A DNA stretch of 64,000 bases from Sphingomonas sp. 8AM. Lineage in GTDB: Bacteria > Pseudomonadota > Alphaproteobacteria > Sphingomonadales > Sphingomonadaceae. The position numbers and the translations under genes were made by a program. This document shows, piece after piece, positions 54,449 through 63,790 of this stretch (its first letter is position 1; every line of letters starts with the position of its first letter). The notes under the pieces are model-generated. The model was not told the DNA's origin. It saw nothing but the letters and a program-made list of their open reading frames with translations, and made no database searches. The stretch lies in assembly GCF_902506455.1 (NCBI RefSeq), contig NZ_LR733844.1, positions 1,731,660-1,795,659 on the forward strand, written 5' to 3'.

Positions 54449-54934
54449 TCAATTGTCGCACAGCAGCTTTCCGTCGCCGCCACGCAGTCGCTCCGCTTCG
54501 CCACCCGCCTCGCTCAGACGGTCGAGCACGAGCGCGTCGAGTGTCGCGCGCCCCTGACAGGCTCGCGCACAGGCCGGCGGACTGCGCGGAGGAAACAGCA
54601 AACGATCGCCGTTCCGCGTCGCGGTGAAAAGGCACCCGTTTCCGAGGTCGATCGCCAGCGCGTCGCGACCACGCGCGACGCCTCGGGCGATGCAGCGCTG
54701 TCCGTCCCCAAAGTCGACGTTGACGCCCACTCGATAGCGCGCGGCGCTCCCGACGAGGCACAGCCGGTCGTCGCCGGCAGCATAGACGCCACCGGCATCA
54801 GCCATGTCGCCGGCGATTCCCGCGCGACGCGCCGCGCTCTCCAGCGCCCGGCCGGCGTCGTCGTCATCGCTGGCGACGGGCGTCGCCGAACAGGCGGCAA
54901 GCAGCAGCGATAACGCCACCGCGACGCGCGTCAT
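54449..54934 (-). CDS. Small lipoprotein, function unknown
   Basis: 161 residues from ATG 54934. A lipobox in SLLLAACSA (Cys at 15) follows a short signal peptide. The rest has several Cys (LCLVGS, QRCIARG, GCLF, ACARACQGR, LLCDN), suggesting disulfides in the periplasm. It overlaps hisI by 4 nt and may be co-transcribed with it. No family recognised. Confidence 0.7.
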   Translation of the reverse strand: MTRVAVALSLLLAACSATPVASDDDDAGRALESAARRAGIAGDMADAGGVYAAGDDRLCLVGSAARYRVGVNVDFGDGQRCIARGVARGRDALAIDLGNGCLFTATRNGDRLLFPPRSPPACARACQGRATLDALVLDRLSEAGGEAERLRGGDGKLLCDN

Positions 54935-55296
54935 CCGGCGACGCGCTCCAGACCCGAGGCCGTCAGCCGACGATAGAAGCAACTGGGCGCACCGGTGTGA
55001 CAGGCCGGACCTGCCGGCTCGGCGATGATCCACAGCGCATCCTGATCGCAGTCGACGCGGATCTCGACGACATGCAGCACATTCCCGGAGGTCTCGCCCT
55101 TCTTCCACAAGCGCCCGCGGCTACGCGAGAAGAACGTCGCTTCCCCGGTGGTGCGCGTCGCCTCGACCGCCGCGGCGTCCATATGCGCGACCATCAGCAC
55201 CATGCCGGTGGCCCGGTCGGTGACCACAGCGGTCACCAGCCCGGCGGCGTCGAACCTGGGCAGGAAATCGCTGCCATTTTCTCGTGAATCGCTCAT
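54931..55296 (-). CDS. hisI: Phosphoribosyl-AMP cyclohydrolase
   Basis: 121 residues from ATG 55296. Family signatures: MVAHMDAAAVEATRTTGEAT, FFSRSRGRLWKKGETSGN, and the metal site VDCDQDALW plus GPACHTGAPSCFYR. It hydrolyses phosphoribosyl-AMP in histidine synthesis. The hisE domain is not fused. It is divergent from purF. Confidence 0.95.
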   Translation of the reverse strand: MSDSRENGSDFLPRFDAAGLVTAVVTDRATGMVLMVAHMDAAAVEATRTTGEATFFSRSRGRLWKKGETSGNVLHVVEIRVDCDQDALWIIAEPAGPACHTGAPSCFYRRLTASGLERVAG

Positions 55297-55427
55297 CTTG
55301 GCGACGGCGTAGAACAGCCAACGGCGGGCCACAACGCACGATATCGTCGACCGGTCCGCGGTGGTTGATGACATTCGCGCGACGCTCGCTATATGCGGCT
55401 CCGCACAACGCGAGCCTCCCACCGCTT

Positions 55428-56885
55428 ATGCTGACCACACATCCGTTCGACGACGATCATCTGCATGAGGAATGCGGCATCTTCGGTGCTTCCGGCTCGG
55501 AGGGCGCGGCCGCGCTCGTCGCGCTGGGCCTCCATGCGCTCCAGCACCGCGGCCAGGAGGCCGCGGGCATCACCAGCTTCGACGGCGATGTCTTCCACAC
55601 GCATCGCGCGATGGGGCATGTCGCAGGCAATTTCGATCGCGACGACGTGATCCGCGCGCTGGCCGGCGATGTCGCCTGCGGTCACGTCCGTTACTCGACC
55701 ACCGGCGAGACCGCGCTGCGCAACGTTCAGCCGCTCTATGCGGAATTGCAGTCGGGCGGGTTTGCGATCGCGCACAACGGCAATATCTCAAATGCGATGC
55801 GCCTGCGGCGCGAGCTGGTGCGGCGCGGTTCGATCTTCCAGTCGACCTCCGATACCGAGACGATCATCCACCTGGTCGCGACCAGCCAGTATCGTACCTT
55901 GCTCGACAAATTCATTGACGCGCTCAAGCAGGTCGAGGGCGCCTATGCATTGATCGTGATGACTCCCGACGGGATGATCGCGTGCCGAGACCCGCTCGGC
56001 ATCCGACCGCTGGTGATGGGCAAGCTCGGCGAGACCTATATCTTCGCCAGTGAGACTGTCGCCCTCGACGTGGTCGGTGCCACCTTTGAACGCTCGGTCG
56101 ATCCGGGCGAGCTGGTGATCGTCCAGAATGGCGAATTGCGCTCGATCCGCCCCTTCGAGCAGCTCGCGGCACGACCCTGCATCTTCGAGTGGGTGTATTT
56201 CTCGCGTCCCGATTCGATCGTCGACGATCATTCGATCTATTCGGTGCGCAAGAACATCGGTGCGCAACTCGCGATCGAAGCGCCGGTCGACGCTGACCTC
56301 GTCATCCCGGTCCCTGACTCGGGCGTGCCGGCGGCGATCGGCTATGCGCAGGAATCGGGCATCCCGTTCGAGCTTGGCATTATCCGTTCGCACTATGTCG
56401 GTCGCACCTTCATCCAGCCTGGCGACAAGGTTCGTCATCTGGGCGTCAAGCTGAAGCACAATGCGAACCGCGCGCTGATCCAGGGCAAGAAGGTCGTGCT
56501 GATCGATGACTCGATCGTGCGCGGGACCACGTCGCTCAAGATCGTGCAGATGATGCGCGAAGCAGGTGCGGCGGAGGTGCATATGCGCATCGCCTCGCCG
56601 CCGACGCGGCATAGCTGCTTCTACGGTGTCGACACGCCCGAGCGCGCCAAGCTGCTCGCGGCGAAACTGGATCTGGGCGGGATGACCGACTTCATCCATG
56701 CCGACAGCCTGTCGTTCGTGTCGATCGACGGCCTCTACAAGGCCTTGGGCGAGGCGCAGCGCGCGGAGGGACGGCCGCGATATTGCGATGCGTGCTTTAC
56801 CGGCGACTATCCGACCACGTTGACCGACCATGACGAGTCGAGTGCGGTCGATCAGTTTGCCATGCTGGCCGAGCGAGTGAACTGA
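55428..56885 (+). CDS. purF: Amidophosphoribosyltransferase
   Basis: 485 residues from ATG 55428. A 15-residue propeptide ends at Cys16 of HEECGIFG, the N-terminal nucleophile after processing, as in the Bacillus type. The PRPP motif is VVLIDDSIVRGTTS. Candidate [4Fe-4S] ligands match the Bacillus enzyme: Cys in RPCIFEWVYF, in HSCFYG, and the pair in YCDACFTG. It makes phosphoribosylamine, the first purine step. Confidence 0.96.
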   Translation: MLTTHPFDDDHLHEECGIFGASGSEGAAALVALGLHALQHRGQEAAGITSFDGDVFHTHRAMGHVAGNFDRDDVIRALAGDVACGHVRYSTTGETALRNVQPLYAELQSGGFAIAHNGNISNAMRLRRELVRRGSIFQSTSDTETIIHLVATSQYRTLLDKFIDALKQVEGAYALIVMTPDGMIACRDPLGIRPLVMGKLGETYIFASETVALDVVGATFERSVDPGELVIVQNGELRSIRPFEQLAARPCIFEWVYFSRPDSIVDDHSIYSVRKNIGAQLAIEAPVDADLVIPVPDSGVPAAIGYAQESGIPFELGIIRSHYVGRTFIQPGDKVRHLGVKLKHNANRALIQGKKVVLIDDSIVRGTTSLKIVQMMREAGAAEVHMRIASPPTRHSCFYGVDTPERAKLLAAKLDLGGMTDFIHADSLSFVSIDGLYKALGEAQRAEGRPRYCDACFTGDYPTTLTDHDESSAVDQFAMLAERVN

Positions 56886-56890
56886 CGCGC

Positions 56891-57598
56891 ATGGACAAGT
56901 CGTTGAAGGACAAGCTCGCGCTGGTGACCGGCGCGAGCCGCGGGATCGGCGCTGCGACCGCGATCGCACTCGCGGAACAGGGCGCGCACGTCGTCCTGAC
57001 CGCACGTACCGCCAGCGGGCTCGAAGAGGTCGAGCAGCGGATTTTCGACGCGGGCGGCTCCGCGACGATCGCGCCGCTCGATCTGGCGCAGAGCGATTCG
57101 ATCGCCCGGCTGGCGACCGCGATTGGCGAGCGCTGGCAAGCGCTGGATGTCATGGTGCTGAATGCCGGCATGCTCGGATCGCTCGCAGCGGTGCCGGCGA
57201 TCGACGCCAAGGAACTGGCCCAGGTTCTGACGCTCAACGTCTCGGCACAGGTGGCGTTGATCCAGGCGTTCGATTCGATGCTGCGCCGCTCCGCCGCCGC
57301 ACGCGTCATTGGCGTGACGTCGTCGGTCGGGCGTACACCGCGCGCCTATTGGGGCGCCTATGGTGCCTCGAAAGCGGCGTTCGAGACGCTCCTGGAGGCT
57401 TATGGCGACGAAACCGCCGAGGTGAGCAAGATCCGGGTGGCTGTGCTCGATCCGGGCGCAACGCGGACCAAGATGCGGGCGCGGGCCTATCCCGGTGAGG
57501 ACCCCGCTTCGGTCAAGCCGCCCGAGACGGTTGCGGAGCGGATCGTGGCGTTGGCGATCGAGGGGTTCCCGGTGAACCATCGCGAGCGGGTCGGCTGA
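56891..57598 (+). CDS. Short-chain dehydrogenase/reductase
   Basis: 235 residues. The nucleotide motif TGASRGIGAATAIAL, the NAG in VLNAGMLG, the catalytic Ser in VTSSVGR and YGASK (Tyr, Lys) define a classical SDR. It is 5 nt after purF and thus co-transcribed. Similar genes follow purF in other sphingomonads. Substrate unknown. Confidence 0.9.
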   Translation: MDKSLKDKLALVTGASRGIGAATAIALAEQGAHVVLTARTASGLEEVEQRIFDAGGSATIAPLDLAQSDSIARLATAIGERWQALDVMVLNAGMLGSLAAVPAIDAKELAQVLTLNVSAQVALIQAFDSMLRRSAAARVIGVTSSVGRTPRAYWGAYGASKAAFETLLEAYGDETAEVSKIRVAVLDPGATRTKMRARAYPGEDPASVKPPETVAERIVALAIEGFPVNHRERVG

Positions 57599-57642
57599 CT
57601 TCACTGTACTGCCGCCCCGGCCTCAATCCGGAGCGACCCGTG

Positions 57643-58857
57643 TCAACCCGCCTTGACCAGCGTCACCTGCATGACGTCGATGCCGCCGCCGCGAAAACCG
57701 CCCTCGCAATACATCAGGTAATAACGCCAGAGTTGCTGGAAGCGCGTGTCGAAGCGGGTCGGCAGTCGCCCTTCGACGACCGCGCGATCGAAACGGCGAC
57801 GCCATTCGAGCAGCGTTTCGGCATAATCGGGCCCGAAGCTTTGCTCGTCCTGCCACGCCAGCCCGTGCGCCTCGGCGAGCGCGCGGAAACGGCTGGTGGA
57901 GAGCAGCGAACCACCGGGAAAAACATAGCGCTGAATGAAGTCGGCGCTGCCGTTATAGGCGTCCCAGATATCGTCGGCGATGGTGATGAATTGCAGCGCA
58001 GCGCGGCCACCCGGTTTCAGCACGCGTGCGATCGTCGCGAGATAGGCGGGCCAGTATTCGGGTCCGACTGCCTCGACCATCTCGATGCTGGCAACCGCGT
58101 CAAACGTGCCCGCGACATCGCGATAGTCGGTCAGCGCGACCGTGACACCCGCCAGCCCGCGCGCGAGCACATGATCGCGCTGTTCGGTGGATAGCGTCAG
58201 CCCGTGCACCGCGACGTCGGAGGCAGCCGCGGTCGCCGCGAACGAACCCCAGCCGCAGCCGATCTCAAGGATCGACTGCCCCGCTGAAGCGGCGGTGCGG
58301 CTGAGGATCGCGTCGAGCTTTCGCTGCTGCGCCACCTCCAGCGGCTCACCCGCCACGATGCCGAGCGCGCTTGAATAGGTCAGTGTGGCGTCGAGCCATT
58401 CGCGGTAGAAATCGTTCCCCAGGTCGTAATGCGCGGCGATGTTGCGCCGTGCGCCGCTGCGGTCATTGCGGCGCAGGCGATGCCCGAGCCATACCGCGAG
58501 CCGGGCGATATGCTTGGCGCGCGCGACATTGCCGAGCGCGGCGCGGTTGCGCACGAACAGATCAAAGACTGGCACCGGATCGGGACTGGTCCAGTCGCCC
58601 GCCGCCCACCCTTCGTACCATCCGATCGAACCCGCAGTGACCAGCCGCCACAGCGCACGCCACCGCACCAGCCGCACCACCGCGACCGGCCCCGGCGCAT
58701 GACCTCCGAGCAACCGCTGCGTACCGTCAGGGAGCTGCGCCTCGATCGCGCCTTCGCGCAGCCCGCGGTCGATGCGATCGAGGATGCGATGCAACATCGG
58801 CGCGAACAGCCGCGCGCGGCCCCGTGATGGGGAAGGATGAGAGGTGGCCGCGTCCAT
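57643..58857 (-). CDS. Cyclopropane-fatty-acyl-phospholipid synthase family protein
   Basis: 404 residues. The N-terminal substrate domain is followed by the SAM methyltransferase domain with ILEIGCGWGSFAATA, HYDLGNDFYREWLD and the MVEAVGPEYW segment. FIQRYVFPGG follows in the active-site region. It should methylenate unsaturated phospholipid chains at the membrane. Downstream it converges with the SDR gene. Confidence 0.92.
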   Translation of the reverse strand: MDAATSHPSPSRGRARLFAPMLHRILDRIDRGLREGAIEAQLPDGTQRLLGGHAPGPVAVVRLVRWRALWRLVTAGSIGWYEGWAAGDWTSPDPVPVFDLFVRNRAALGNVARAKHIARLAVWLGHRLRRNDRSGARRNIAAHYDLGNDFYREWLDATLTYSSALGIVAGEPLEVAQQRKLDAILSRTAASAGQSILEIGCGWGSFAATAAASDVAVHGLTLSTEQRDHVLARGLAGVTVALTDYRDVAGTFDAVASIEMVEAVGPEYWPAYLATIARVLKPGGRAALQFITIADDIWDAYNGSADFIQRYVFPGGSLLSTSRFRALAEAHGLAWQDEQSFGPDYAETLLEWRRRFDRAVVEGRLPTRFDTRFQQLWRYYLMYCEGGFRGGGIDVMQVTLVKAG

Positions 58858-58869
58858 GGCGGACGCGCC

Positions 58870-60210
58870 CTAACGTACCTTCCGGCCCGCCGCCAGCGCG
58901 CGTTCGCGTGCCTCGCGGTGCCCGATCAGCTTGGGCGGATAATCGTCGGGGCGGCGGCCGGTGGCGTCTGGATCGTGGATCGCCTCGTCCGTCAGACCTT
59001 TCAGCTCAGGCACCCACTGCCGGATGTAGTCGCCCGCATCGAACTTCTCGGACTGGGTCAGCGGCGCCATGATCCGCCCGAACATGTTGGCGTCGATCCC
59101 GGTGCCCGCGACCCATTGCCAGTTGACGGCGTTGTTGCCGTAATCGGCGTCGACGAGGCAGTCCCAGAACCAACGCTCACCCTCGCGCCAGTCGATCAGC
59201 AGATGCTTGATGAGGAACGAGGCGGTGATCATTCGCACGCGATTGTGCATCCAGCCGGTCTGCCAAAGCTGCCTCATGCCGGCGTCGACGATCGGATAGC
59301 CGGTGTGCCCCGTCTGCCACGCGCGTAGATCGGCCGCAGATGCCTTGCCGGTGCGCCACGGAAGCTTGTCGAAGGCGTCGCGGCCGTTCTTGCGGGCATA
59401 GTCCGGCAGCGCGAGCACCACGCCATCGGTAAAGTCGCGCCACGCCAGTTCCTTGCGGAAAGTGACCTCATGCGCATCGCTGGCGTACCAGACCGCGCGC
59501 GGCGACACCTCGCCGAAATGGAGATGCGGCGACAGCCGCGACGTGCCTTCCTCGGAGGGCAAATTGCGCCGATCGTCATAGCCTTCGAGAGCGAGGGCTG
59601 CGATTTTCCGCTGCGCTTCCGCCTCGCCCGGGGTCCAGTCGAACCCGCCCGTCCAATCGGGCTTGGTCGGTAGAAGCTGCCAGTCGGCGAGCTTGTCGCC
59701 CCTCGGCCAATGATCCGGGGCGGGAATTGCGTCAGGTGCCGGCAGCGGCTTCTCGGGCGGCAGATGCTCCTGCAAACCCCTCCAGAAGGCCGAATAGATG
59801 CGGAACTGTCCACCGGAACCAGTCCTGACCTGCTCGGGCGGAGCGAGATGATTGCCGTCGTGGAGGCACAGGCGTTCGCCGAGCGCCGCCTCCGCCTTGC
59901 GCCACCATGGTTCGTAATGCCGTATCGCATGGATCGCCTCGGCCCCGGTCGAGCCCAGCAGTTCGGTGAGGACCGACACCGCAGCGCCGCGGCGCAGGAC
60001 GAGACGGCTGCCGTGGTCACGCAGCGCGCTGTCAAGCGTGGCAATGCTGTAATGCAGCCACCAGCGCTGCGCGCCGCCGATCCGCCAGTCGCCGGGCGCG
60101 TCGTCGTCGAGGATATAGACCGGGATCACCGGTCCCTGCCGCGCGGCGGCGGCGAGCGCCGGCTGATCGTTGAGGCGCAAATCCTGTCGCAGCCAGAGCA
60201 AGGTGGTCAT
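58870..60210 (-). CDS. phrB: Deoxyribodipyrimidine photolyase (class I)
   Basis: 446 residues from ATG 60210. The antenna domain begins LLWLRQDLRLNDQPAL. The FAD domain includes EGTSRLSPHLHFGEVSPR, the tryptophan-rich RMITASFLIKHLLIDWREG and DADYGNNAVNWQWVAGTG. It repairs UV cyclobutane dimers with blue light. Its end is 12 nt from the CFA-like gene, so both may be co-transcribed with the deacetylase-like gene upstream. Confidence 0.94.
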   Translation of the reverse strand: MTTLLWLRQDLRLNDQPALAAAARQGPVIPVYILDDDAPGDWRIGGAQRWWLHYSIATLDSALRDHGSRLVLRRGAAVSVLTELLGSTGAEAIHAIRHYEPWWRKAEAALGERLCLHDGNHLAPPEQVRTGSGGQFRIYSAFWRGLQEHLPPEKPLPAPDAIPAPDHWPRGDKLADWQLLPTKPDWTGGFDWTPGEAEAQRKIAALALEGYDDRRNLPSEEGTSRLSPHLHFGEVSPRAVWYASDAHEVTFRKELAWRDFTDGVVLALPDYARKNGRDAFDKLPWRTGKASAADLRAWQTGHTGYPIVDAGMRQLWQTGWMHNRVRMITASFLIKHLLIDWREGERWFWDCLVDADYGNNAVNWQWVAGTGIDANMFGRIMAPLTQSEKFDAGDYIRQWVPELKGLTDEAIHDPDATGRRPDDYPPKLIGHREARERALAAGRKVR

Positions 60211-60218
60211 CGTTCGGG

Positions 60219-61139
60219 CTACGAACGATGCGGCTGCGCGGTTCCGGCAAAGGCATCGCCAAGTGTCGAAATCACCCGCACATGACGCGCCGCGATCGCC
60301 ATCACGTCGTCGCCATAGCCGCCGCCCACCGTACACGCGAGCGGGATGCCGGCGGCAATCGCCAGCCGCGCGACCAGCCGGTCGCGGCGAACCAGCCCGT
60401 CCTCGCTGAGCGCCAACCGACCGAGCCGATCGCCAGCGAACGGATCAACACCGCCCTGATAGAGGATCAATGTCGGCTGCCAGTCGGCGATCAGCGGCGC
60501 GAGCGTTTCGTCGAGCACCGCCAGATAGGCGTCATCGCTGATCGCATCGGCCAGCGGCACGTCGAGGGTGGATCGCGCCTTGCGCGCGGGGAAGTTCTTC
60601 TCGGCATGGATCGAATATGTCGCGATCTGTGGGTGCCCGGCGGTGAGCGCCGCGGTGCCGTCGCCCTGATGCACGTCGACATCGACGATCAGCACGCGCG
60701 TGGTCGTTCCTTCCTCGACCAGCCGCAATGCCGCAACCGCCAGATCGTTGAAGACGCAATAACCCGCGCCAGTGTCGGCCAGTGCATGGTGGCTGCCCCC
60801 GGCGGTGTTGGCGGCGAAGCCGTGCTCGAGCGCGAGCAAGGCGGCGAGATAGGTGCCGCCGGGTACCATCTGCGCACGACGCGCCACGATTGGTGTGACG
60901 GGAAAGCCGATCCGCCGCTCCTTGATCGCGGGCACCTGCGCGGCGAGTACCTGCGCGACATAGTCGGGGTCGTGCGCTGCCTCGAGCCAGCGTTGCGGCA
61001 TCGGCTCCGGCGCGTGCCAGGTGATCCGGTCGCCCTCGGCGCGCAGCAGATCGCGGATCGCTCCGTTCTTGCCCCAGCGATAGGTGCTGCGCGCGGGTGC
61101 CTCGGTGACGTAATCGGGATGGTGGACGATGGCGATCAT
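60219..61139 (-). CDS. Histone deacetylase family protein
   Basis: 306 residues from ATG 61139. The zinc and charge-relay residues are in GGSHHALADTGAGYCVFNDL (His-His), VDVDVHQGDGTAAL (Asp, His) and YQGGVDPFAGDRLGRL (Asp). Bacterial relatives deacetylate polyamines, acetoin-linked or other small amides. It is 8 nt upstream of the photolyase gene. The open frame continues upstream but overlaps the divergent hydrolase. Confidence 0.9.
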   Translation of the reverse strand: MIAIVHHPDYVTEAPARSTYRWGKNGAIRDLLRAEGDRITWHAPEPMPQRWLEAAHDPDYVAQVLAAQVPAIKERRIGFPVTPIVARRAQMVPGGTYLAALLALEHGFAANTAGGSHHALADTGAGYCVFNDLAVAALRLVEEGTTTRVLIVDVDVHQGDGTAALTAGHPQIATYSIHAEKNFPARKARSTLDVPLADAISDDAYLAVLDETLAPLIADWQPTLILYQGGVDPFAGDRLGRLALSEDGLVRRDRLVARLAIAAGIPLACTVGGGYGDDVMAIAARHVRVISTLGDAFAGTAQPHRS

Positions 61140-61181
61140 CGATCTAAAATAGGTGCGGGTGCCCCCGTGCAGGAGTAGCGA

Positions 61182-62174
61182 ATGACCAAGCCTGTCATTG
61201 CCGATACGCCGTTCGTCCGGCCTGATGTTGCGGCTTTCCTTGGCTATCTCAACAATCTTCCCGGCCCGCGCACGCACGAGATGGCTGTTGCTGACGCGCG
61301 CGCCGCCATGCTGGCGATGTGCGACGTCGCTGATCCGCCACGCGGTGAATTGGCGGTGGTACGCGACCTGACAATCCCCGGCCCGGCCGGCGCACTTTCG
61401 GCGCGGCTGTTCGATGCGCGTGCCGAGCGCGCGGCCGGGCCGGCGATCGTCTTCTTCCATGGCGGCGGCTGGGTGATCGGCAGCGTCGATAGCCACGCCA
61501 GCCTCGCCGCCGAGATGGCGAGGCAACTCGACCTGCCGGTAATCTCGGTCGACTACCGGCTTGCGCCTGAAGCGCCCTTTCCTGCCGCCGTCGAGGATGC
61601 CGAGGCGGCGGCGCGGTGGGTGGCGGAGAGCCCCGCCGCGCTGGAGCGAGCCGTGACCGGCCTCGTGCTGACCGGCGACAGCGCGGGGGGCAATCTGACG
61701 ATCGTGACCAGCATGGCGCTGCGCGACCGCCCCGCCGCGGTGCCGGTGCTGGTTCAGGCGCCTCTGTATCCGGCAACAGATGCAACACGGCCTTATTCCT
61801 CGCTTGACGCCTTCGCTGATGGCTATCTGCTGACGCGCGAGGCGATGGGATGGTTCGGCGACCATTATCGTCCCGATGCGCACGACGCGCGCTTCTCGCC
61901 GCTCATCGGTGACGCAACTGCGTTGCCGCCGGCGGTGATCGTCGCGGCGGGACTCGACCCCTTGCGCGATCAGGCGCGCGCCTACGCCGCCGCGCTCGCC
62001 TTGGCGGGCGTACCGGTCGCCTATCAGGAGGCGCGTGGCAACATCCACGGCTTCGCGACGCTGCGCCGCGCGATCCCGTCGAGTCAGCAGGATCTTGCCG
62101 CCTTTCTGACGGCGGTACGCACGGCCGTCGCGTCGGCGGCGCGCGCTATCGAAAACGCGAAAGCGGCGGGTTGA
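61182..62174 (+). CDS. Alpha/beta hydrolase of the hormone-sensitive lipase type
   Basis: 330 residues. The oxyanion-hole motif HGGGWVIG, nucleophile GDSAGGN, Asp in DPLRDQ and His in NIHGF give the complete HSL-family catalytic set. No signal peptide, so it is a cytoplasmic esterase with short acyl ester substrates. Divergent from the deacetylase-like gene. Confidence 0.92.
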   Translation: MTKPVIADTPFVRPDVAAFLGYLNNLPGPRTHEMAVADARAAMLAMCDVADPPRGELAVVRDLTIPGPAGALSARLFDARAERAAGPAIVFFHGGGWVIGSVDSHASLAAEMARQLDLPVISVDYRLAPEAPFPAAVEDAEAAARWVAESPAALERAVTGLVLTGDSAGGNLTIVTSMALRDRPAAVPVLVQAPLYPATDATRPYSSLDAFADGYLLTREAMGWFGDHYRPDAHDARFSPLIGDATALPPAVIVAAGLDPLRDQARAYAAALALAGVPVAYQEARGNIHGFATLRRAIPSSQQDLAAFLTAVRTAVASAARAIENAKAAG

Positions 62175-62205
62175 AGCGCCTCGATACGCGGCCTATTCGA
62201 CCGGC

Positions 62206-62706
62206 ATGACTGCGCCAGACTCCCTGCCCTACCGCCCGTGTGCGGGCGTGATGCTCCTCAACCGCGACGGACAGGTGTTCGTCGGCCAGCGCATCGATAA
62301 CGTGCTGGAGGCGTGGCAGATGCCGCAGGGCGGGATCGATCCCGGAGAGGATGCGCAGGCCGCCGCGACGCGGGAATTGTGGGAGGAGACCGGCGTCACC
62401 GCCGACAAGGTGACGCTGATCGCCGAGGCGCCCGACGACTTCTTCTACGACCTGCCGCCCGAGATGATCGGCAAGGTCTGGAAGGGCAAATATCGCGGGC
62501 AGCAACAGCGTTGGTTCCTGTTCCGCTTCGATGGCGAGGATGGCGACATCCGCATCGACACGCCGCATCCGGAGTTCCGCGCGTGGCGCTGGGCCGACCC
62601 GGCCGACCTCCCGCGGTTGATCGTGCCGTTCAAGGCGCAATTGTATCGCGACGTGCTCGCCGCCTTTGCCCCGCATCTGCCGGGTGGCGGCGCCACAGCG
62701 CGCTGA
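62206..62706 (+). CDS. rppH: RNA pyrophosphohydrolase RppH (Nudix)
   Basis: 166 residues. The Nudix box GX5EX7REUXEEXGU is complete in GGIDPGEDAQAAATRELWEE followed by TGV. The start LPYRPCAGVMLLNRDGQVFV and the KWKGKYRGQQQRWFLFRF-like strand (here VWKGKYRGQQQRWFLF) are typical of RppH, which removes 5' pyrophosphate and begins mRNA decay. It follows the hydrolase gene by 31 nt. Confidence 0.92.
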   Translation: MTAPDSLPYRPCAGVMLLNRDGQVFVGQRIDNVLEAWQMPQGGIDPGEDAQAAATRELWEETGVTADKVTLIAEAPDDFFYDLPPEMIGKVWKGKYRGQQQRWFLFRFDGEDGDIRIDTPHPEFRAWRWADPADLPRLIVPFKAQLYRDVLAAFAPHLPGGGATAR

Positions 62707-62718
62707 GCGACGCCTGCG

Positions 62719-63777
62719 ATGTTGTCGGTGCTGATCGGGACGATGTGCCTTGCCGCGCTGCCGGAGCCGGCCGCCGCCGCGGCACCGCGACGGCGTACCG
62801 CGACGCGGCGCGTGCGGCGGCAGACGACGCTCGAACGACCCGAGCTGGAGGTCGAGGCGGTCGTGATCACCGCGCCGCCGCCGGAGGTGCCGCCACCGGT
62901 GCTCAACGACGTCGGCGTGACGCTCGGGAAGATACCCGGCCCGGAGATCTCGCCCGAGATGCGCGCGATGCTCGACGCGGCGATGCAGGCCGGCGACGAG
63001 GGCGGTGTCGACACGCTGGTGAAATATGCGCGCGCCGGCGATCCGGGTTCACGCGACCTCGTGCTGCGGCGTGCGACGGAGTGGAAGGAGGCTCGTGCCC
63101 GCGCGCGCAACGAGCGCGTGCGGCAGGCGAGCGCGTTTCAATTGTGGAGCGGACGCATCGAGGCGGGCGGGTTCGTCTCGACCGGCAATTCCGACGTCAC
63201 GGGGATAACCGGGGTCGCCGACCTGACGCGCGAGGGCCTGCGCTGGCGGCATCGCGTGTCGGCGCAGGCCGATTTTCAGCGCACCGGTGGTGTGACCAGT
63301 CGCGAGCGCTATGCGCTGGGCTATCAGCCGAACTACAAGCTCAACGACCGGGGCTATATCTACGGTAATGGCCAGTATGAGTCGGATCGCTTCCTCGGCT
63401 ACTTCAATCGATATTCGGCATCGATCGGCGCGGGGTACAGCGTGTTTCGTCGCAACGGCCTCACGCTCGACATCGAACTGGGGCCGGCTTTCCGGCAGAC
63501 CGACTTCACCGACCGCACGATGCAGGGCAGCCTTGCGGCGCGCGGGAGCATGGAGCTGAACTGGACGCTGTTCAGCGGCCTGACCGCAACCCAAAGCGCC
63601 TCCGGCTATTGGGAACGCTACAACAGCACGATCCGCAGCGTATCGGCGATCGAGGCGAAGCTGCTCGGACCGTTGTCGGCGCGGCTGTCGTACACGCTGC
63701 AATATGAAAGCGAGCCGCCCCTCGGTCGGGTGACGACCGACGCGACCAGTCGCGCGTCCCTGGTCTACGCGTTCTAG
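62719..63777 (+). CDS. DUF481 outer-membrane beta-barrel protein
   Basis: 352 residues. After the signal peptide and a Pro-rich charged linker comes the DUF481 (YdiY-like) barrel (from about 150). It has alternating strands such as WSGRIEAGGFVSTGNSDVTG, YALGYQPNYKLNDRGYIYGN and a C-terminal Phe (LVYAF) that fits BamA recognition. Salt-induced relatives exist, but the role is not established. An IS end begins just after its stop. Confidence 0.85.
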   Translation: MLSVLIGTMCLAALPEPAAAAAPRRRTATRRVRRQTTLERPELEVEAVVITAPPPEVPPPVLNDVGVTLGKIPGPEISPEMRAMLDAAMQAGDEGGVDTLVKYARAGDPGSRDLVLRRATEWKEARARARNERVRQASAFQLWSGRIEAGGFVSTGNSDVTGITGVADLTREGLRWRHRVSAQADFQRTGGVTSRERYALGYQPNYKLNDRGYIYGNGQYESDRFLGYFNRYSASIGAGYSVFRRNGLTLDIELGPAFRQTDFTDRTMQGSLAARGSMELNWTLFSGLTATQSASGYWERYNSTIRSVSAIEAKLLGPLSARLSYTLQYESEPPLGRVTTDATSRASLVYAF

Positions 63778-63790
63778 GTCGGATCGACAT